Source of the DNA: Spinacia oleracea
Lineage: Eukaryota; Streptophyta; Magnoliopsida; Caryophyllales; Amaranthaceae
Length of the DNA stretch: 64,000 bases
Direction: 5' to 3'
Assembly: GCF_020520425.1 (NCBI RefSeq)
Contig: NC_079491.1
Span: 46,738,027 to 46,802,026 of the forward strand
In this document: positions 27,201 through 39,159 of the stretch, piece after piece
Position numbering within the stretch: the first letter of the stretch is position 1
Layout of the letters: each line of letters opens with the position of its first letter
Translations under genes and position numbers: made by a program
The notes under the pieces: model-generated
What the model was told of the DNA's origin: nothing
Databases searched by the model: none
What the model saw: the letters and a program-made list of their open reading frames with translations, nothing else

Positions 27201-30200
27201 TCTTTAACAGAAAAAGTTAAATGGTGGTGAAAACCATTTTTTTTTTTCTTTTTTAAGGTTTTAAAAAAAAGAAAAAATCAAGGTGTTAAAAAACAAAAAC
27301 TGGTTTTTTTTTCTCAAGGTGTTAAAAGCCAAACAATCCTTAACCCAATAACAATTGAGAATACAAAATTTGTCTTTACATCCTAGTAATAAATGTGGTC
27401 AAAGTTTTTAAATGAATAGTGTGGAAAGTCAATATGATGCATCTATTAAGAAATAGAGGAAATATTATCTCACATTTAATTTTGGGGGTCATTCCAAAAA
27501 TATTCACAATCCTATACTCATGTAACCTTTTTTGTCTCTTTCTTCGTCACATCAACCCTTCGTTTTTCTCCATTGCAACATTTCTCTTGTTTTTCTCTCT
27601 ATCCTCTCATTTTAACATTTCTATCAATACTTATGCCAAACCAAAATGTAAAGTATATCATTGGATGCAAAGAGTGTTGGTTGCATGTTAAACACTCTAA
27701 AATCTTCTTCACTCTCCTGCATACAAAAAACAGTAACTAGTTTCAGGCAAATTCCTCTACTTTGAGATTCTTGAATATGCAAGGAAACATCAAGCTGTAC
27801 TATACTAGATCATACCCATATGGTAGGAAGAATAGGAACATTAAAAGACCTCTTCGTAAGCACAAATTATCCACAAGTCACAACAAAATATAGCTTTTGC
27901 ATGCACAAAAGGTTGGGTGTAGTTATTGGTATGAGTGTGGGTATAGACGCATGGGTATACATGATACTAGTTCTTAGGGGTCTAAACATTTTAAGAAGAA
28001 AAATACCGAAATGATTTCCTAAGAACTACAGTAGGAGGTAATTTATCATTCTACCTTGAATTTTAGAAGCGATAAATAATGGCAAACTTCCTCCACCATG
28101 ACCTACACATAAGACGCGCATTGTTTTCTTTCCAGTGATTGCATTCACGAGATCGTAATTAGTAGATGATAATGCAGTGAATCCAGCCGCTATCATACTT
28201 TTTGTATCTGCAAAAAAGTTTTATATTGAACCAAAGTTATCCAGTAGCAAATGAAAAGACAAATGAAACAACAAATGCACATATATACATATTACTCCCG
28301 CCGTTTCGCATTAAACTTCTCATACGGAGTATGTCACAAACTATTTGTCCCTCACTAAACCTCTTATTTCTCATTTTGTGTGAGTCTAAAACATATTATA
28401 TTGTTTTTTATCCTCTTACCTCCCCATTTTGGGCTGCCTTTCACTCACCTCCCCTACAGAGCATTAAACCACACCCATTCTTATATCCCATTAACAACAA
28501 AACCCCTCTGCAATTGCTCTCCTGTAAACAAGTGCCCAGGAGAAATGGGAAGTTCAATGGGGACGAAAGAGTGTAAACTAAGATTATAAGAAGGCGAATT
28601 GCATGTAGCATCTCGGATATTGATACTCCATTCATTCCTTTACAAGTTGTGTTCTTTTCAACTTATTTTGACTTATTTCTAACAAAATAAGTTTACGACA
28701 CACAAGTTCAGATTCAATAGGTATATAGAAAATAAGTCTCATGAGACATGCTCAGAAATGAAGACAAAATAACTTCAAATAAGTTATTGGTTCATATTAG
28801 TCAAAATAACTATGCTACATTTGGTTGAAAGTCATTTTTAAGGGCTTGGGTTAAAATACCATAACCACTTCTGATTATTTAAATTTTCATGTTAAGTTCT
28901 AACTTCTCTGATCTCCCGATTTAACACCTCAGTTCCTTCAAACATTGTGGCGACCAATGGGTCCGACCTACATTTCATAATAATTGAGATCTTCATTTGC
29001 AGCCTTGGTATTATATGTTATACTCCCTCCTTTTTTTATTTGCATCATTTGATGTTTCGCGCTTGCAAATGCAAATCTTTAGCCATTAATATTTATAATT
29101 ATACATTAGCTACATTATAAAGAATTATATCGAGACGAATCTAACAAGATCTCACATGAGTACACGACTATAAAATTCATCATGTATAAATCCCAAAAAA
29201 TTGATAAAAGAATGTGTGGTTGTGTGAATAGTGTAAAATTGCAAGTGGTGAAAGTAAAAAAACAGATGAAGTATATTTTAAGAGGCTTACTAAATCCGCC
29301 CCATAAATACTTACACGCCGAATTAAATGACCCAACTACCCTAAACCTTAAAGGAGTTGGTGGGTGAAGTGTACTGATGAAGGGAGGGTTGAAGATGGGG
29401 TAAAAACTGTAAAGGGGGGAAGGGGTAAATATAGAGAGGGTAGTTGGGTCATTTAATAGGGCGAGGTTTAGTGCTCCACTTTTTTGAACCAAGCAAAACA
29501 CCGCCGCAAAAAAAAAACATGCACGTATTTGGCTTTACAATACCAAACCACACCCGTTTTCACTGAAGTTCATTTGAATGTCACACATTAGAAATAAAGC
29601 AACAAGGTGAAAGCATAAAGGTTCAGCTTTCATCAAGTCAGCATAACTAGTACATAACTTTTCAGGCATAGTAAGGTAATTTAAGTTACTTCCTCCTATT
29701 TTTAATACTCGCAACGCTTGTGATTTCTACACTACTCACATATTATACTTTGATCATTGTTGGTGATTTATACGTAAGATAAAACATAGTCATGTGGGAT
29801 CTTGTTAGATTCATCTTAATGTGTATTTTCAAAATATTAAGTTTTTATAATTTTTGCTTAAAGAGAATTAAAGATATTAATGATCAAAGTTGTGCATTGG
29901 CATGCGTGAAAATGACAAACGTTGCGAGTAAAAATAAACAGAGGAAGTATTAAATATACCCAAAGTGTCCAATTACTAGACGCACCAAAATAGAAATGTG
30001 GCCTTTTAAAGAGGAACAGAAGTAGTAACAATTAACAAGATATCATCAATAAAAACATTTAACTAAAACACTAGCCCCGTGGCTATTAATACACAAAGAA
30101 AGAAGGTCTGTGTATGCCTAATGTAAGAAGTTTCATCAATCACTTAATTCTTGGTGCCAGTATTTAAAAAAGCGCGCTTTAAGCTCTGAAGCGCGAAGCT

Positions 30201-32747
30201 CTAGGGAAAAGAGCTTAATTAGGTCTAAGCGAAGCCCTTGTGATTAAGCGCGCGAAGCGCAAAAAGCGCGCTTTTTGGCGCTTCATTGAAATTCTTTTCT
30301 CTTTTTATTACTTTACGTTGAAAGCTTTTTTTTATATATTGTTATTGTGTTTTGGACCACTCCATATTAATCCTTAACAAAAGAAAGTAGGCCAAGAGTC
30401 CAAAAGAAAAGGAAAAAGAAGAAAAGAAAAAGACAACAGTCACAACAGTCGGCCTTAGCTTCTGGATAAACATTGTGTTATATGCTTTATTTTTGTTAAA
30501 ATAAAGAGTAATATATTTTTGGAAGCAAATCTGATGTTATATATATTTGTGGTTAATTTAGTAAGATATATATGCATAATAGTAAAAAACCTTCAATTCT
30601 TAAAAAGTGCGCTTCACTTCGATGAAGCGCGCGCCTTGCGCTTGCGCTTTGCGCTTAAGCTCTAGGACTCATATCGGTTTAGTGCGCTTTGCGCTTTTTT
30701 ATACACTGTTTGGTTCTTGATGCTATTTGTTGCTCTTCTAATGAAACTTCAACAACAAACTTGAGAGTCAGAGATCAAGCAACACAAATGTTAAAATATA
30801 GTAAAAAAAAGTCGGCTTTGTGATAGAAATTTAAATCAATGTTCTAAACCTTTGTTTTCTATTTTATCTTTAGCTTGGGTTGGGTACAACAGCCACGTCA
30901 ACTAGTTTGAGCACTTGAAAGAACACATTAATGCACATAAATAACACAAATAGTTGAACTGCGATATGATGCCTGATAAGTGATAACATTATTTTTATAC
31001 AATCAAAAAACTTTCAATAGTATTGGTGTGCAATTAATCAAGATACCAGATAAAATTGAGCTTAGCTGCAAGAATCTACGTTATCAAATAGGAATCTGCA
31101 ATAGCCTAATAGGTACAAGGTGAATTGCGAGGAAATGTTTGAACAAGTCTCTAACTATCCATCAATAAACATACGGTGATCAACTCTCTCTGGTATAAAC
31201 CCTGAGGGGAGGAGAGGGAGAGAGAATGATCAACTGACTCTTATTTCTCCTCACCATCTCACCAACCATCCGTTTCGTTCAACGTGCATACAAAGCAGAT
31301 TTACGGTACTATTTTCATAAAAACCTTCCTAAAACAAAAACTACAAAAATACCTAGACGAAATCAAGCAAGAAGATAGTTTTCACAAGAAAGACTGAAAT
31401 TAGCTTTTTATCTACATAAAGGAAATTTCACACAGACTTTTTATTATTCCTGTCCTACAAGTGATGAGAAGACATGTTAAGATGCTGCCATATAGGTCAG
31501 ATGTAACATAAAGAATGTCTACCCCGTATTACACAAGATAACATGAAGTACTTAATACTTAATAACAAAGATTAGGGCTATCCAAACAAACAAATCTCAC
31601 ACTCTGTAACTGAGGTACACAGATTAACGCTATTAAACATTGTTACGATATGAAGTCACCTGTAAAATCTTAAAACACAAAGGCTGCAAAAATTGAGCTA
31701 CTTTATCAAAGATATTCAGCTCAACAACACTTACAGGGAACAGCCAAAACATGAGGTTGCTGCATGTAGTATACTGAACTAGGATCCGATACTTTTGAAG
31801 CTGCCATAATTTTTACAGCACTCTGGCGTGTGACATCGTTAAATCGAAGCACACGCCACTGGTAACCAAGTACTTTGAAGCATTCGTCATGTTTTGCATC
31901 TGAACATACTTCTGCATATCTTTTCCGGAGCCATTCTTCTGTTTTCAGCCAACGATTTGCAGCCTATTAGAGGTATAATCAAGAATCAAACAACATTACA
32001 AACATCATACTCACCAAAATCAAAACTAAATTCACCAATTATAACCATACAAAATACAATTCGCATACAATTGTAAACAGGTTTATCAGCAAACATTCAC
32101 GGGTTTCGCAAAAGAATATATTTTGTAGATTCCCAACTACTTAGTACTTAACTTAAACATCTACACTTCTTTGCAAATTATGATACTACCCCATGAAACC
32201 TATTTAATTTGAATTCCTTAATTAAGTGCTTCACACTATCTTAGTAGTAAATGTATTTTAGCGCTAAGCATAACAAGCTAAAACTATCAATCAACTCCTG
32301 AATTTGTCATGAATTCCCAACTCAAAGCTAAATGCCTAAATGTATTTGATGCTTATACTTAGCCCTTAGAACGACGAATAGAAAAAGTGCAGAACCCTTT
32401 AACCTTTGATAAAATTTTCGAATATTAAAACCCAGATTTAGTGCTAAAACCCTGATTTGGGAAAACTCAAACCCAATTGATTTAGAGCACTACAAAAAAA
32501 AAAAAAAAAAAAAAGGAGGAGAGAGACTAACGGGTGTGGAAGAAGGGTAAGCAAGGACGGAAATGACACCGTTTCCATGGAGAGAGGTAGCTCGGAAAAT
32601 AGAGTGGGAATGGTGATCGGAATCGGAGCCCCACCACTGAGAAGAATAAGACCAAGAACCTTCATCTTCAAATTTTGATCCGGTTGAAGTTGATAATCTC
32701 CGTAGTTTTAATTTGTAGCTTAATCTGCCTATCCGCCATTGCAACAT
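24290..32747 (-). CDS. Spermidine-synthase-fold / METTL13-like methyltransferase
   Basis: There are four exons on the minus strand: 32747-32532, 31963-31735, 28207-28055 and 24975-24290. All have GT-AG borders and joining phases, giving 427 residues. The start is the ATG at 32747; the first 30 residues are rich in Arg/Lys/Ser/Leu with almost no acids, like an organelle (probably mitochondrial) transit peptide. The SAM-binding core is visible: motif I VLCVGHGGGSLP (about 180-191), an acidic strand end VDIVEIDP (203-210), and YDIAFIDAYDGDD (272-284). The layout resembles spermidine synthases and the C-terminal domain of METTL13-type protein methyltransferases, so the family is clear but the substrate is not. 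No stop breaks the frame. Three introns of 0.6 to 3.5 kb hold a SINE, a Mutator-like element and MITEs. It is convergent with PLD zeta. Confidence 0.9.
25236..25484. mobile_element. Au-like SINE with 24-bp target duplication
   Basis: A 24-base direct repeat with one mismatch flanks it (25212-25235 and 25485-25508). The insert contains the plant Au-SINE-like stretches GCAGGGGTAAGGTTGCGTAC and CTTGCGGGAGCCTCTTTAAG. It lies in the last intron of the methyltransferase gene. The 5' part is diverged from the usual tRNA-like head. Confidence 0.72.
25658..27027. mobile_element. Mutator-like element with long terminal inverted repeats
   Basis: The ends CGGATATTTCATGAAATACC and its inverted copy are flanked by an exact 9-bp duplication TAATAAATA (25649-25657 and 27028-27036). 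The inverted arms stay recognisable for about 85 bp and then, more weakly, to about 200 bp. A 9-bp duplication with long inverted repeats is the MULE signature. The 1370-bp element has no transposase. Its middle holds GC-richer, exon-like sequence with open frames on the minus strand (25821-26189, 26487-26714), so capture of host gene pieces (Pack-MULE) is possible but not shown. Confidence 0.85.
28295..28571. mobile_element. Stowaway-like MITE, diverged
   Basis: CTCCCGCCGTTTCGCATTAA at left is mirrored imperfectly by CCATTGAACTTCCC-type sequence read from the right end (GGACGAAAGAG). TA precedes the left end. It lies in an intron of the methyltransferase gene. Confidence 0.55.
29023..29271. 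mobile_element. Stowaway MITE
   Basis: CTCCCTCCTTTTTTTATTTG at left and AAAAAAACAGATGAAG at right are inverted, with TA on both sides. It is 249 bp and lies in an intron of the methyltransferase gene. Confidence 0.6.
29689..29947. mobile_element. Stowaway MITE
   Basis: CTTCCTCCTATTTTTAATAC..GCAACG at left pairs with CGTTGCGAGTAAAAATAAAC..AGAGGAAG at right, with TA on both sides. It is 259 bp with arms of about 30 bp. It lies in an intron of the methyltransferase gene. Confidence 0.8.
30158..30708. mobile_element. hAT-like element with AAGCGCGCTT subterminal arrays
   Basis: The left end CAGTATTTAAAAAAGCGCGC and right end GCGCTTTTTTATACACTG are inverted repeats. The flanks CTTGGTGC and TTTGGTTC agree at 6 of 8 positions. 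AAGCGC/GCGCTT words are dense within about 130 bp of each end and absent from the AT-rich middle. It is 551 bp and lies in an intron of the methyltransferase gene. Confidence 0.65.
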
Positions 32748-32843
32748 TGAGTATAAACCTCTACAATGCTCTCACTTGCTGGTTGCTACAGGCCTACAGT
32801 TCTCCAAAACCCCAACTAAAACGAGAAACTCTTCTCCAATATA
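32748..32843 (-). promoter_or_regulatory. 5' UTR / promoter-proximal segment of the methyltransferase gene
   Basis: Only 96 bp lie between the ATG and the edge of the Stowaway MITE at 32844-33150. I see no clear TATA box in it, so the transcription start or core promoter probably lies in or beyond the MITE. This is inference from position. Confidence 0.35.
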
Positions 32844-33150
32844 CTCCCTCCCTATTTTGGCCGTGCACGGGTATCAAGAAGAATAATTGAATGAAATAGA
32901 ATAATAAAGTAAGTGGGGTTGGGTAGATATTTTAATAAGTAAATAAGTGGGGAACATGCCATTTTGGGTGTGGAAGGTGGGGTGAGTTTGTGAATTTATT
33001 TGTTTAATAGGATGGTGGGTCATAAGATAAATTAGATATATTATTTAATTAGATGGTGGGGTTGGTAAGTTACTAAAAATGGCAAGTGTATCTCTTAAAT
33101 AAATACGGTCGGAAAAGGCAAGTGTATCTCTTAAATAAATACGGATGGAG
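32844..33150. mobile_element. Stowaway MITE just upstream of the methyltransferase gene
   Basis: CTCCCTCCCTATTTTGGCCG at left and AATACGGATGGAG at right are inverted, with TA on both sides. Near the right end a roughly 35-bp segment (GGCAAGTGTATCTCTTAAAT) is duplicated in tandem. Confidence 0.78.
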
Positions 33151-34085
33151 TAACACACTAGAATTGTATTTACACTAACCTAGTCCACACTAACTTAGCT
33201 TGGACCAGAATAACGGAGTAATTTATTTGGGAAACATGTGTAATTGTCATGTGACAATTATTTCATAATTTTAAATATTAACTATGTGTTTTACAGAGTT
33301 ACTATATGTTTTGTAAAGTTTCTATGCGATTTGTGTCTAGCCCACTTTATATATGTTTTAATTTTTTTTTATTTTTCAAAATTTCATATCTTCATTTTTC
33401 TCTCCTTATTTTCTCTCTATTCTTTTTAGATTTTAGCCCAAATTTCTAGGATTTGTTCAATTGTGTTCTATTTTCTTCGTAATTATCTTATAATTCTCAT
33501 AATTGGATTTGTTAGATGAGGAAAAACTGGAGGAAGTAGTAGATCAAGAAGGAGGTTCGTCGTTACCGAAACCGAATCGAATAATTTGCGCTCGTCTACA
33601 AATCATCGCAAGAAATTTGAGAGATCACATCTCGGTTAGTTGTTTTTTAAAGTATTTTAAGTCTATTTTTATTTAAAATTGAAAATATTTGTTGTTTAAG
33701 AGAATTTAACATTTGTGTTTTGCCGAAATATCGTTTTCACTTCGCGAATTCGATCAGTGACTTCACGATTTTAAATGGTAACTATATGAGTTGTACAGTA
33801 ACTTTATGGTTTAAAGAGGTATTATGTGATTTTTAGAGTTTCTATTTGATTTTAACTATAATATTTGCTTATTGTATGTTATAATGATTTATCGACTATA
33901 TTTGATTATAAATTTCATGATTATGTGACTATAACCCAAAAGGTTTGTGCTCTTCTACAAACCGATGCGAGAATTTGGAAAAAGGATTGGGCCTATAAAT
34001 TCCCGAGTTGTTGAATTACTATATGTTTGAAATAGTTACTATATGCTTAAAATAGTTACTATGTTAGTTTGTTATGTTCTGTGCA

Positions 34086-34990
34086 TGTTTTTGGTGTTAT
34101 TCTATATTATTAGTGATAAAGTTGCTATATTATGATAGAGTTACTATATTATTATCACAACAACTATGTCTGCAACTCTATGACCAAGTGACCACCAATA
34201 ATATTTATAGGTACTATATTTTGTATAATAGTAATTATATGTTTGGTATAGTTATTATACATATTATAATGTATTTTTTATTTACGTTTTTTGTTGTCCT
34301 CTATGTTATTAGTAACAAGAGTTACTATGTTATAAAACAGTAACTATATGATTATAACAATAACTATATCTGCAACTTTGTTAGTATATGACTATCATTA
34401 ATATTAAGAGATACTATATCAAGTATAATACTCCCTTCATTTCTTTTTGATCTTCCTGTTTCTATAAATGTCGTTCCTATTTGATCTTCCTGTTTCTATT
34501 TTGGGACATGATTTTTTACCATAAATTTCCCCACCATCCCTTATTTAATTCATTCACATTTCCCTATTCACCCACCCAACCCCACTTTTATGATTTTTTA
34601 TTACTTTCATAAAAATATCTTCTCTCTCCTTCATTTCTTTATTACTTTCTTCATTTATTTATTATTTTCTCTTACACCCAATCATTACTCTTACACCCAA
34701 TCATTAAAAGATTCCAGTTTCTTAATTTCCACCCAAAACTCCAAACAGGAAGATCAAAAAGAAACGGAGGGAGTAGTAACCATATGTTTTAATACTTACT
34801 ATGTTATCATTATGTTATTTTTTTGTACTCTATGTTATTAGTAAAAATAAGAGTAACTACATTATTATGACAATAACTATATGACTATAACAATAACTAT
34901 ATCTGTAATTCTACGAGTATCTTACAATCATTAATTATAAGAGATGTTATATGATTCATAATAGAAACTATATGTTTTACATAGTTACTA
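34086..34990 (+). repeat. About three tandem copies of a ~200-bp AT-rich unit
   Basis: The same order of words recurs from about 34086, 34290 and 34797: CTATGTTATTAGTAA, GAGTTACTAT, CAATAACTATATCTGCAACT, then AGAGATACTATAT. The second copy is interrupted by the Stowaway at 34431-34773. Confidence 0.6.
34431..34773. mobile_element. Stowaway MITE
   Basis: CTCCCTTCATTTCTTTTTGA at left is mirrored by TCAAAAAGAAACGGAGGGAG at right, with TA on both sides. Inner arms GATCTTCCTGTTT / AAACAGGAAGATC also pair. It is 343 bp. Confidence 0.88.
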
Positions 34991-36489
34991 TTTTATTTTT
35001 TTCATATTTAAATGTTAAATTATTAACTTAGTTTATATATTATTGATTCATAAATACAAAGATGATGCATCCAAAAATTAAAGTCGTACAAAGAATAACT
35101 TCTGCAAGAAAAACAAAAGCAGGAGAAGAAGAAGAAGAAAATTTTGACAACAATGAAACCAAGGACGTGGTAGAGAAAGGATATGACGCGGACGTGGAAG
35201 GAGATGACGTGTTGGTGGAAGGAAGGGACGTAGACGTGGCTATTAATATTTTTTAGTTCAAAAAATATTTGAGTTTAATGTGGTTTATTTAATAGATACA
35301 AATAATTAGAATGTCGTAGCTAGAAACAACTAACCGTGTAGTTAATGTTTTTCTTAATTATTGTTCAAGAGTTATAATTACTCTTACTTTTGATATATAT
35401 AAATACTTTTTTTTCTAATAGTTATATGATATATAATAGTAACTCTATAATAGAAAGTTATTATATGACCTCTAAAGCATTTATGCCGTATTGTTTATTT
35501 TATAATACGGTAATTGTTCTACATTTAAAATTACTTTTCTATATGATATACTTATTTTTTTTGATAGAATAGTTACTATTCTGAAGATATAGTTACTTTG
35601 CAGAACATATAGTTTCTATAATATATTCTTTTTGTCTGCAAGAATGAATATATAATTACTTTTTTCTTTTTTATATATAGATAGTCTTACTGATAATATT
35701 AACTATATGATATATAATAGTAACTATAGAATAGAAAAAAGTTATTATATGATATAGAAGGGTAACTATTCTATACGATAGAAACATTTACTATATGATA
35801 TAAAACAGTCAATACTTTGTGTATACATAATTAAGTAATTGAATTCTTAAGGCTTTAGCTTTTGCCTTTTCTTGTTCTGCTATCTTCGTTGCTTCTTCTT
35901 TGGCTTTCTTTTCTTCTTCCCTTTTTATGATCTCGTCAACTGCTTTATTATCATTAAACTCTCTTCGATAACAGTAATAACAATATATATCACAAAAATA
36001 TTGGATAACAATACTTTCAAAGTTATAATTACGTTACTAAATAATATAGTTACCCTTTGTATATTATACGTACTTGACTCTTTTTGTTTCAAGGACTTGA
36101 AAAACAAGAACTTATGTATAGTTACTCTTTAAATGTTATGATTACTCTCCACATAATATAGTTACTCTTTTTAACTATATTGCATATGTAAGACTATGTA
36201 TTACTTTTATGACTATTTGAGTAACTATATTACGTATAAGTATAACTATATCAATATAAGAGTTATTATATGATCTATGCAAAAAGCATATCACATATAT
36301 TCATAATTATAAATTTAAAGTTGTTGTATGACTATTCCAGTAACTATATTACATATATGTATAACTATATGAACATAAAAGTTACTATGTGATCTATGCA
36401 GAAACTACATATATTTATAATTAGAAATTTCAAGTTATTATATGACTATTAGAGTAACTATAATAATATTAGAGTAACTATATCAAAGT

Positions 36490-36662
36490 ATACTAGTAGA
36501 AAAAACCCTGGTTACAGGGGGCATTTAGACCCTTGTTACAAGGTACATCATATGCTGCAACTGGGGGGCTGCAACAAGTGACTTGTTGCAACGTACATTG
36601 TTCACTGCAAAAAGTACTTTGTTGCACGGGACATATACTTGTTCGCTGCAAAAAGTACTTAC
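36490..36662. mobile_element. CACTA-like terminal fragment
   Basis: TACTAGTAGAAAAAACCCTG followed by GTTACAGGGGGCATTT resembles the CACTA end consensus (CACTA..GAAAAAA). It is followed by repeated TTGCAAC / CTGCAAAAAGTACTT words like subterminal repeats. No opposite end was found. Confidence 0.4.
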
Positions 36663-37290
36663 GTAAGAGTAACTATATCACATATATTAGTAATTATATC
36701 CACTTGGATAATGGCTCTTAATGAGAAATATGAGAACACTATCATAAAGATCATACATAACAATCACTTGTAGAATTCCATAACCCATAAGTTGTATACA
36801 AAACAATGGAAGTTGATGCCCGCAACGGGAAATCCAGCTCCTTAGGTAAGGGCCTCAAATTCCCTCTTGCTCCTCTCTTTTCCCTCCTGGATTTTGTGTC
36901 ATCACCAATAAATCCACGTCTATTGCACCAAATTATTATCTGTTCCTCATATCACCGTCGGCGTCATTGGTAATTCTTTTTCTTTAATGTCAATTTATCT
37001 AGAAAATAGAATTACCTACTTAGTATTCAGATCGATTAAATCGACGTCCATTGTTGAGCTGCAAAAGGAGAGAGAGAAGAGACAGGAGGAGAGAAAGGAG
37101 GAGAGAGAAGATGTTGGAGCAAAGAGATTTCAGATTTTAGGGTTTCGTTTGAATTTGGGCCGCGCGTTTTTTCTGTTATTTGACATCACGTGAAATCCTC
37201 ATGGTCCCTCACTACTAATTTACGAAAACACCCCGGTCCACACTAATAATAGCGTGGACCTGGTCCATGCAAGTGGAATTGCAAGAATTG

Positions 37291-38789
37291 AAGCCCGTGC
37301 GATACACATTTACTATTAATATTTTATCCATAATTTTAGTTAATTATATTAAATTTATTTCACCCTCAATAAAGAATTAAATATTAATCACATTATCCTA
37401 AAACTTTATCTACGAAGTACATAATCAACATCTGATCTTATTGTGGTTATTATAATTATACTTTGGTATTGTTATTGAATGTGAGAATAGTCGAAAGTAA
37501 ATTATGAAGTTTAAACATGCTTTAAGTTTATTAGAGGTTTTTGTGATCTAAACAAATTGGGAAAAATCTATTCAAGTATTACATATTTTTATTGTATCAT
37601 AGTAGTAGTTTGTAACAACCATAAACTCTTATTAATAAATATACATCATCACGTACTATTTTTATATAAAAGAAATTACATGTACACAAATTATTTAGTC
37701 AATAATAATTTAGAGAGTAATTCTCTGTGAAGGAGAAGGTTTTTGGGTAGGAGGAGTCAAGTATTTATGAGGTTTTGTAATTTGAAAATTAATCAAACTT
37801 ATGTTAAACTCTAGCTTTTCATTAAATAAAAACTTATCATATTGCATTAAATATTAGCATATTATCAATGTCACTACGGAATGTCAACAGAGTACTATGT
37901 AGTATTAGTTAAGGTAGTGTTATATGTGTACTATTAATATGCTAATGTATCGAGATCGGAGAGTTAAACGTCAAAACGTAGTTGTTTCTCAAAATTATAA
38001 TGCAAAATATGTTTTATTATCTTTTTAAAACACTTAAGATTAAGATACTTTATCGTCTTTATTATTATATCCTTTAATGTACATCGTACTTACTTATTTT
38101 CTTTTTTGTAATTTAAAGTCATGTTAAACACATTATTTGGCGATATTTTTTTTGGTTATTGGCAAATATGCTGATAAATTTTGCATAATACGAAGTATTT
38201 TATTTATCTTTTTCAGACTTATACTTTAATTATTAGAGTTATGTTAATAATTAATTAATTAAAATATCTACATGGCGCACACATTTTTCAATTCTAAAAT
38301 AAATTAAAAATCTTATTTTTCATTGGTCGGAATCTAGTGATTTCTTACGTGGCTCTTTAATAACTCAGCAAATGTACTCTCTTTAATTATATAATATTAA
38401 TTGGCTACAGTCCCCAATATGGTGTATAATAATAATATTTTATTAAAAATTAAAGATTTTATCTTAGCAGGAAAAAGTATATGACTGGGCAAGAGAAAGA
38501 GTGACCGTGGCTATGTATGACATGACAATCCATCTAAATTGGAATATGTATATTTTCAACAATACACCATGAATACGTATACTCATTTCATCATTTTTCC
38601 CATCTCCCTCCTTTTCTTCACTGGTTTCAACCTCCATTTCTGTTCTTCGCTAGTTCTTCAAGCTCATTGTTGTGCTTCTTTTCTCCAATCTCCCTCCTTT
38701 TCTCCAAACACTTGCCTTTGTACTCCGACATTTTCGATCCTAAAATTAGTTAAAAATACAATTAGAACTCCGCCGTATAATTGGGGAAC
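37291..38789. other. AT-rich intergenic DNA
   Basis: I see no gene, clean transposon ends or structured repeat here. The open frame at 38539-38844 is Phe/Pro/Ser-rich low-complexity sequence. Confidence 0.5.
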
Positions 38790-39110
38790 ATGGAGTTGTT
38801 TCCTTCCGTCACCTCCCAAGCCTCACAACGCCGCCGCATATTAGATGATTGGACTGTAAAGCCTTTAATTGAATATGCCTTAAAAGTAGCTGATCACCAT
38901 CAAGATGCTGTTGAACATTCCCAAACCTCTCATTTCAAGCCCTATGTATAGAAAAATGGGCTTCCGGTGCCGAATACGCGGGTTTTGAGCCGGAATTTGT
39001 GGTTGAGTCCAATTCCTTCAATGTTTTGATTTTCCGTGAGAAATGGATTCATGCTAGTGTGGTCTGGGTTTCTTATGACTGGCGTTTGAACTACACAACA
39101 GGAATATGTG
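38790..39110 (+). pseudogene. Unrecognised coding-like fragment
   Basis: An ATG-started frame of 53 codons (38790-38951) contains the protein-like run RRRILDDWTVKPLIEYALKV and ends at a TAG. In another frame the following 150 bp also read as plausible protein (EYAGFEPEFVVE, then WIHASVVWVSYDW). Base composition is more balanced than in the neighbours. I do not recognise the family; it may be a captured or decayed exon. Confidence 0.3.
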
Positions 39111-39159
39111 GGATAATATAGATGCATAAAGCAAATTTTCAGGAAATAATTTCCTAACA

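Larger units (their letters stand above)
33167..37281. mobile_element. AT-rich repeat block, possibly one 4.1-kb inverted-repeat element
   Basis: The block is dominated by AGTTACTATAT / AGTAACTATAT words. Its ends carry imperfect inverted copies of a GTCCAC..GGACC stretch (near 33175-33220 and 37230-37280). The flanks CTAGAATTG and CAAGAATTG agree at 8 of 9, as an old 9-bp duplication would. Inside are possible remnants of coding sequence: an acidic stretch at 35062-35256 (plus) and a Lys/Glu-rich stretch at about 35853-35949 (minus). It is not recognised as a known family. A Stowaway and a CACTA-like end are nested in it. Confidence 0.4.
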
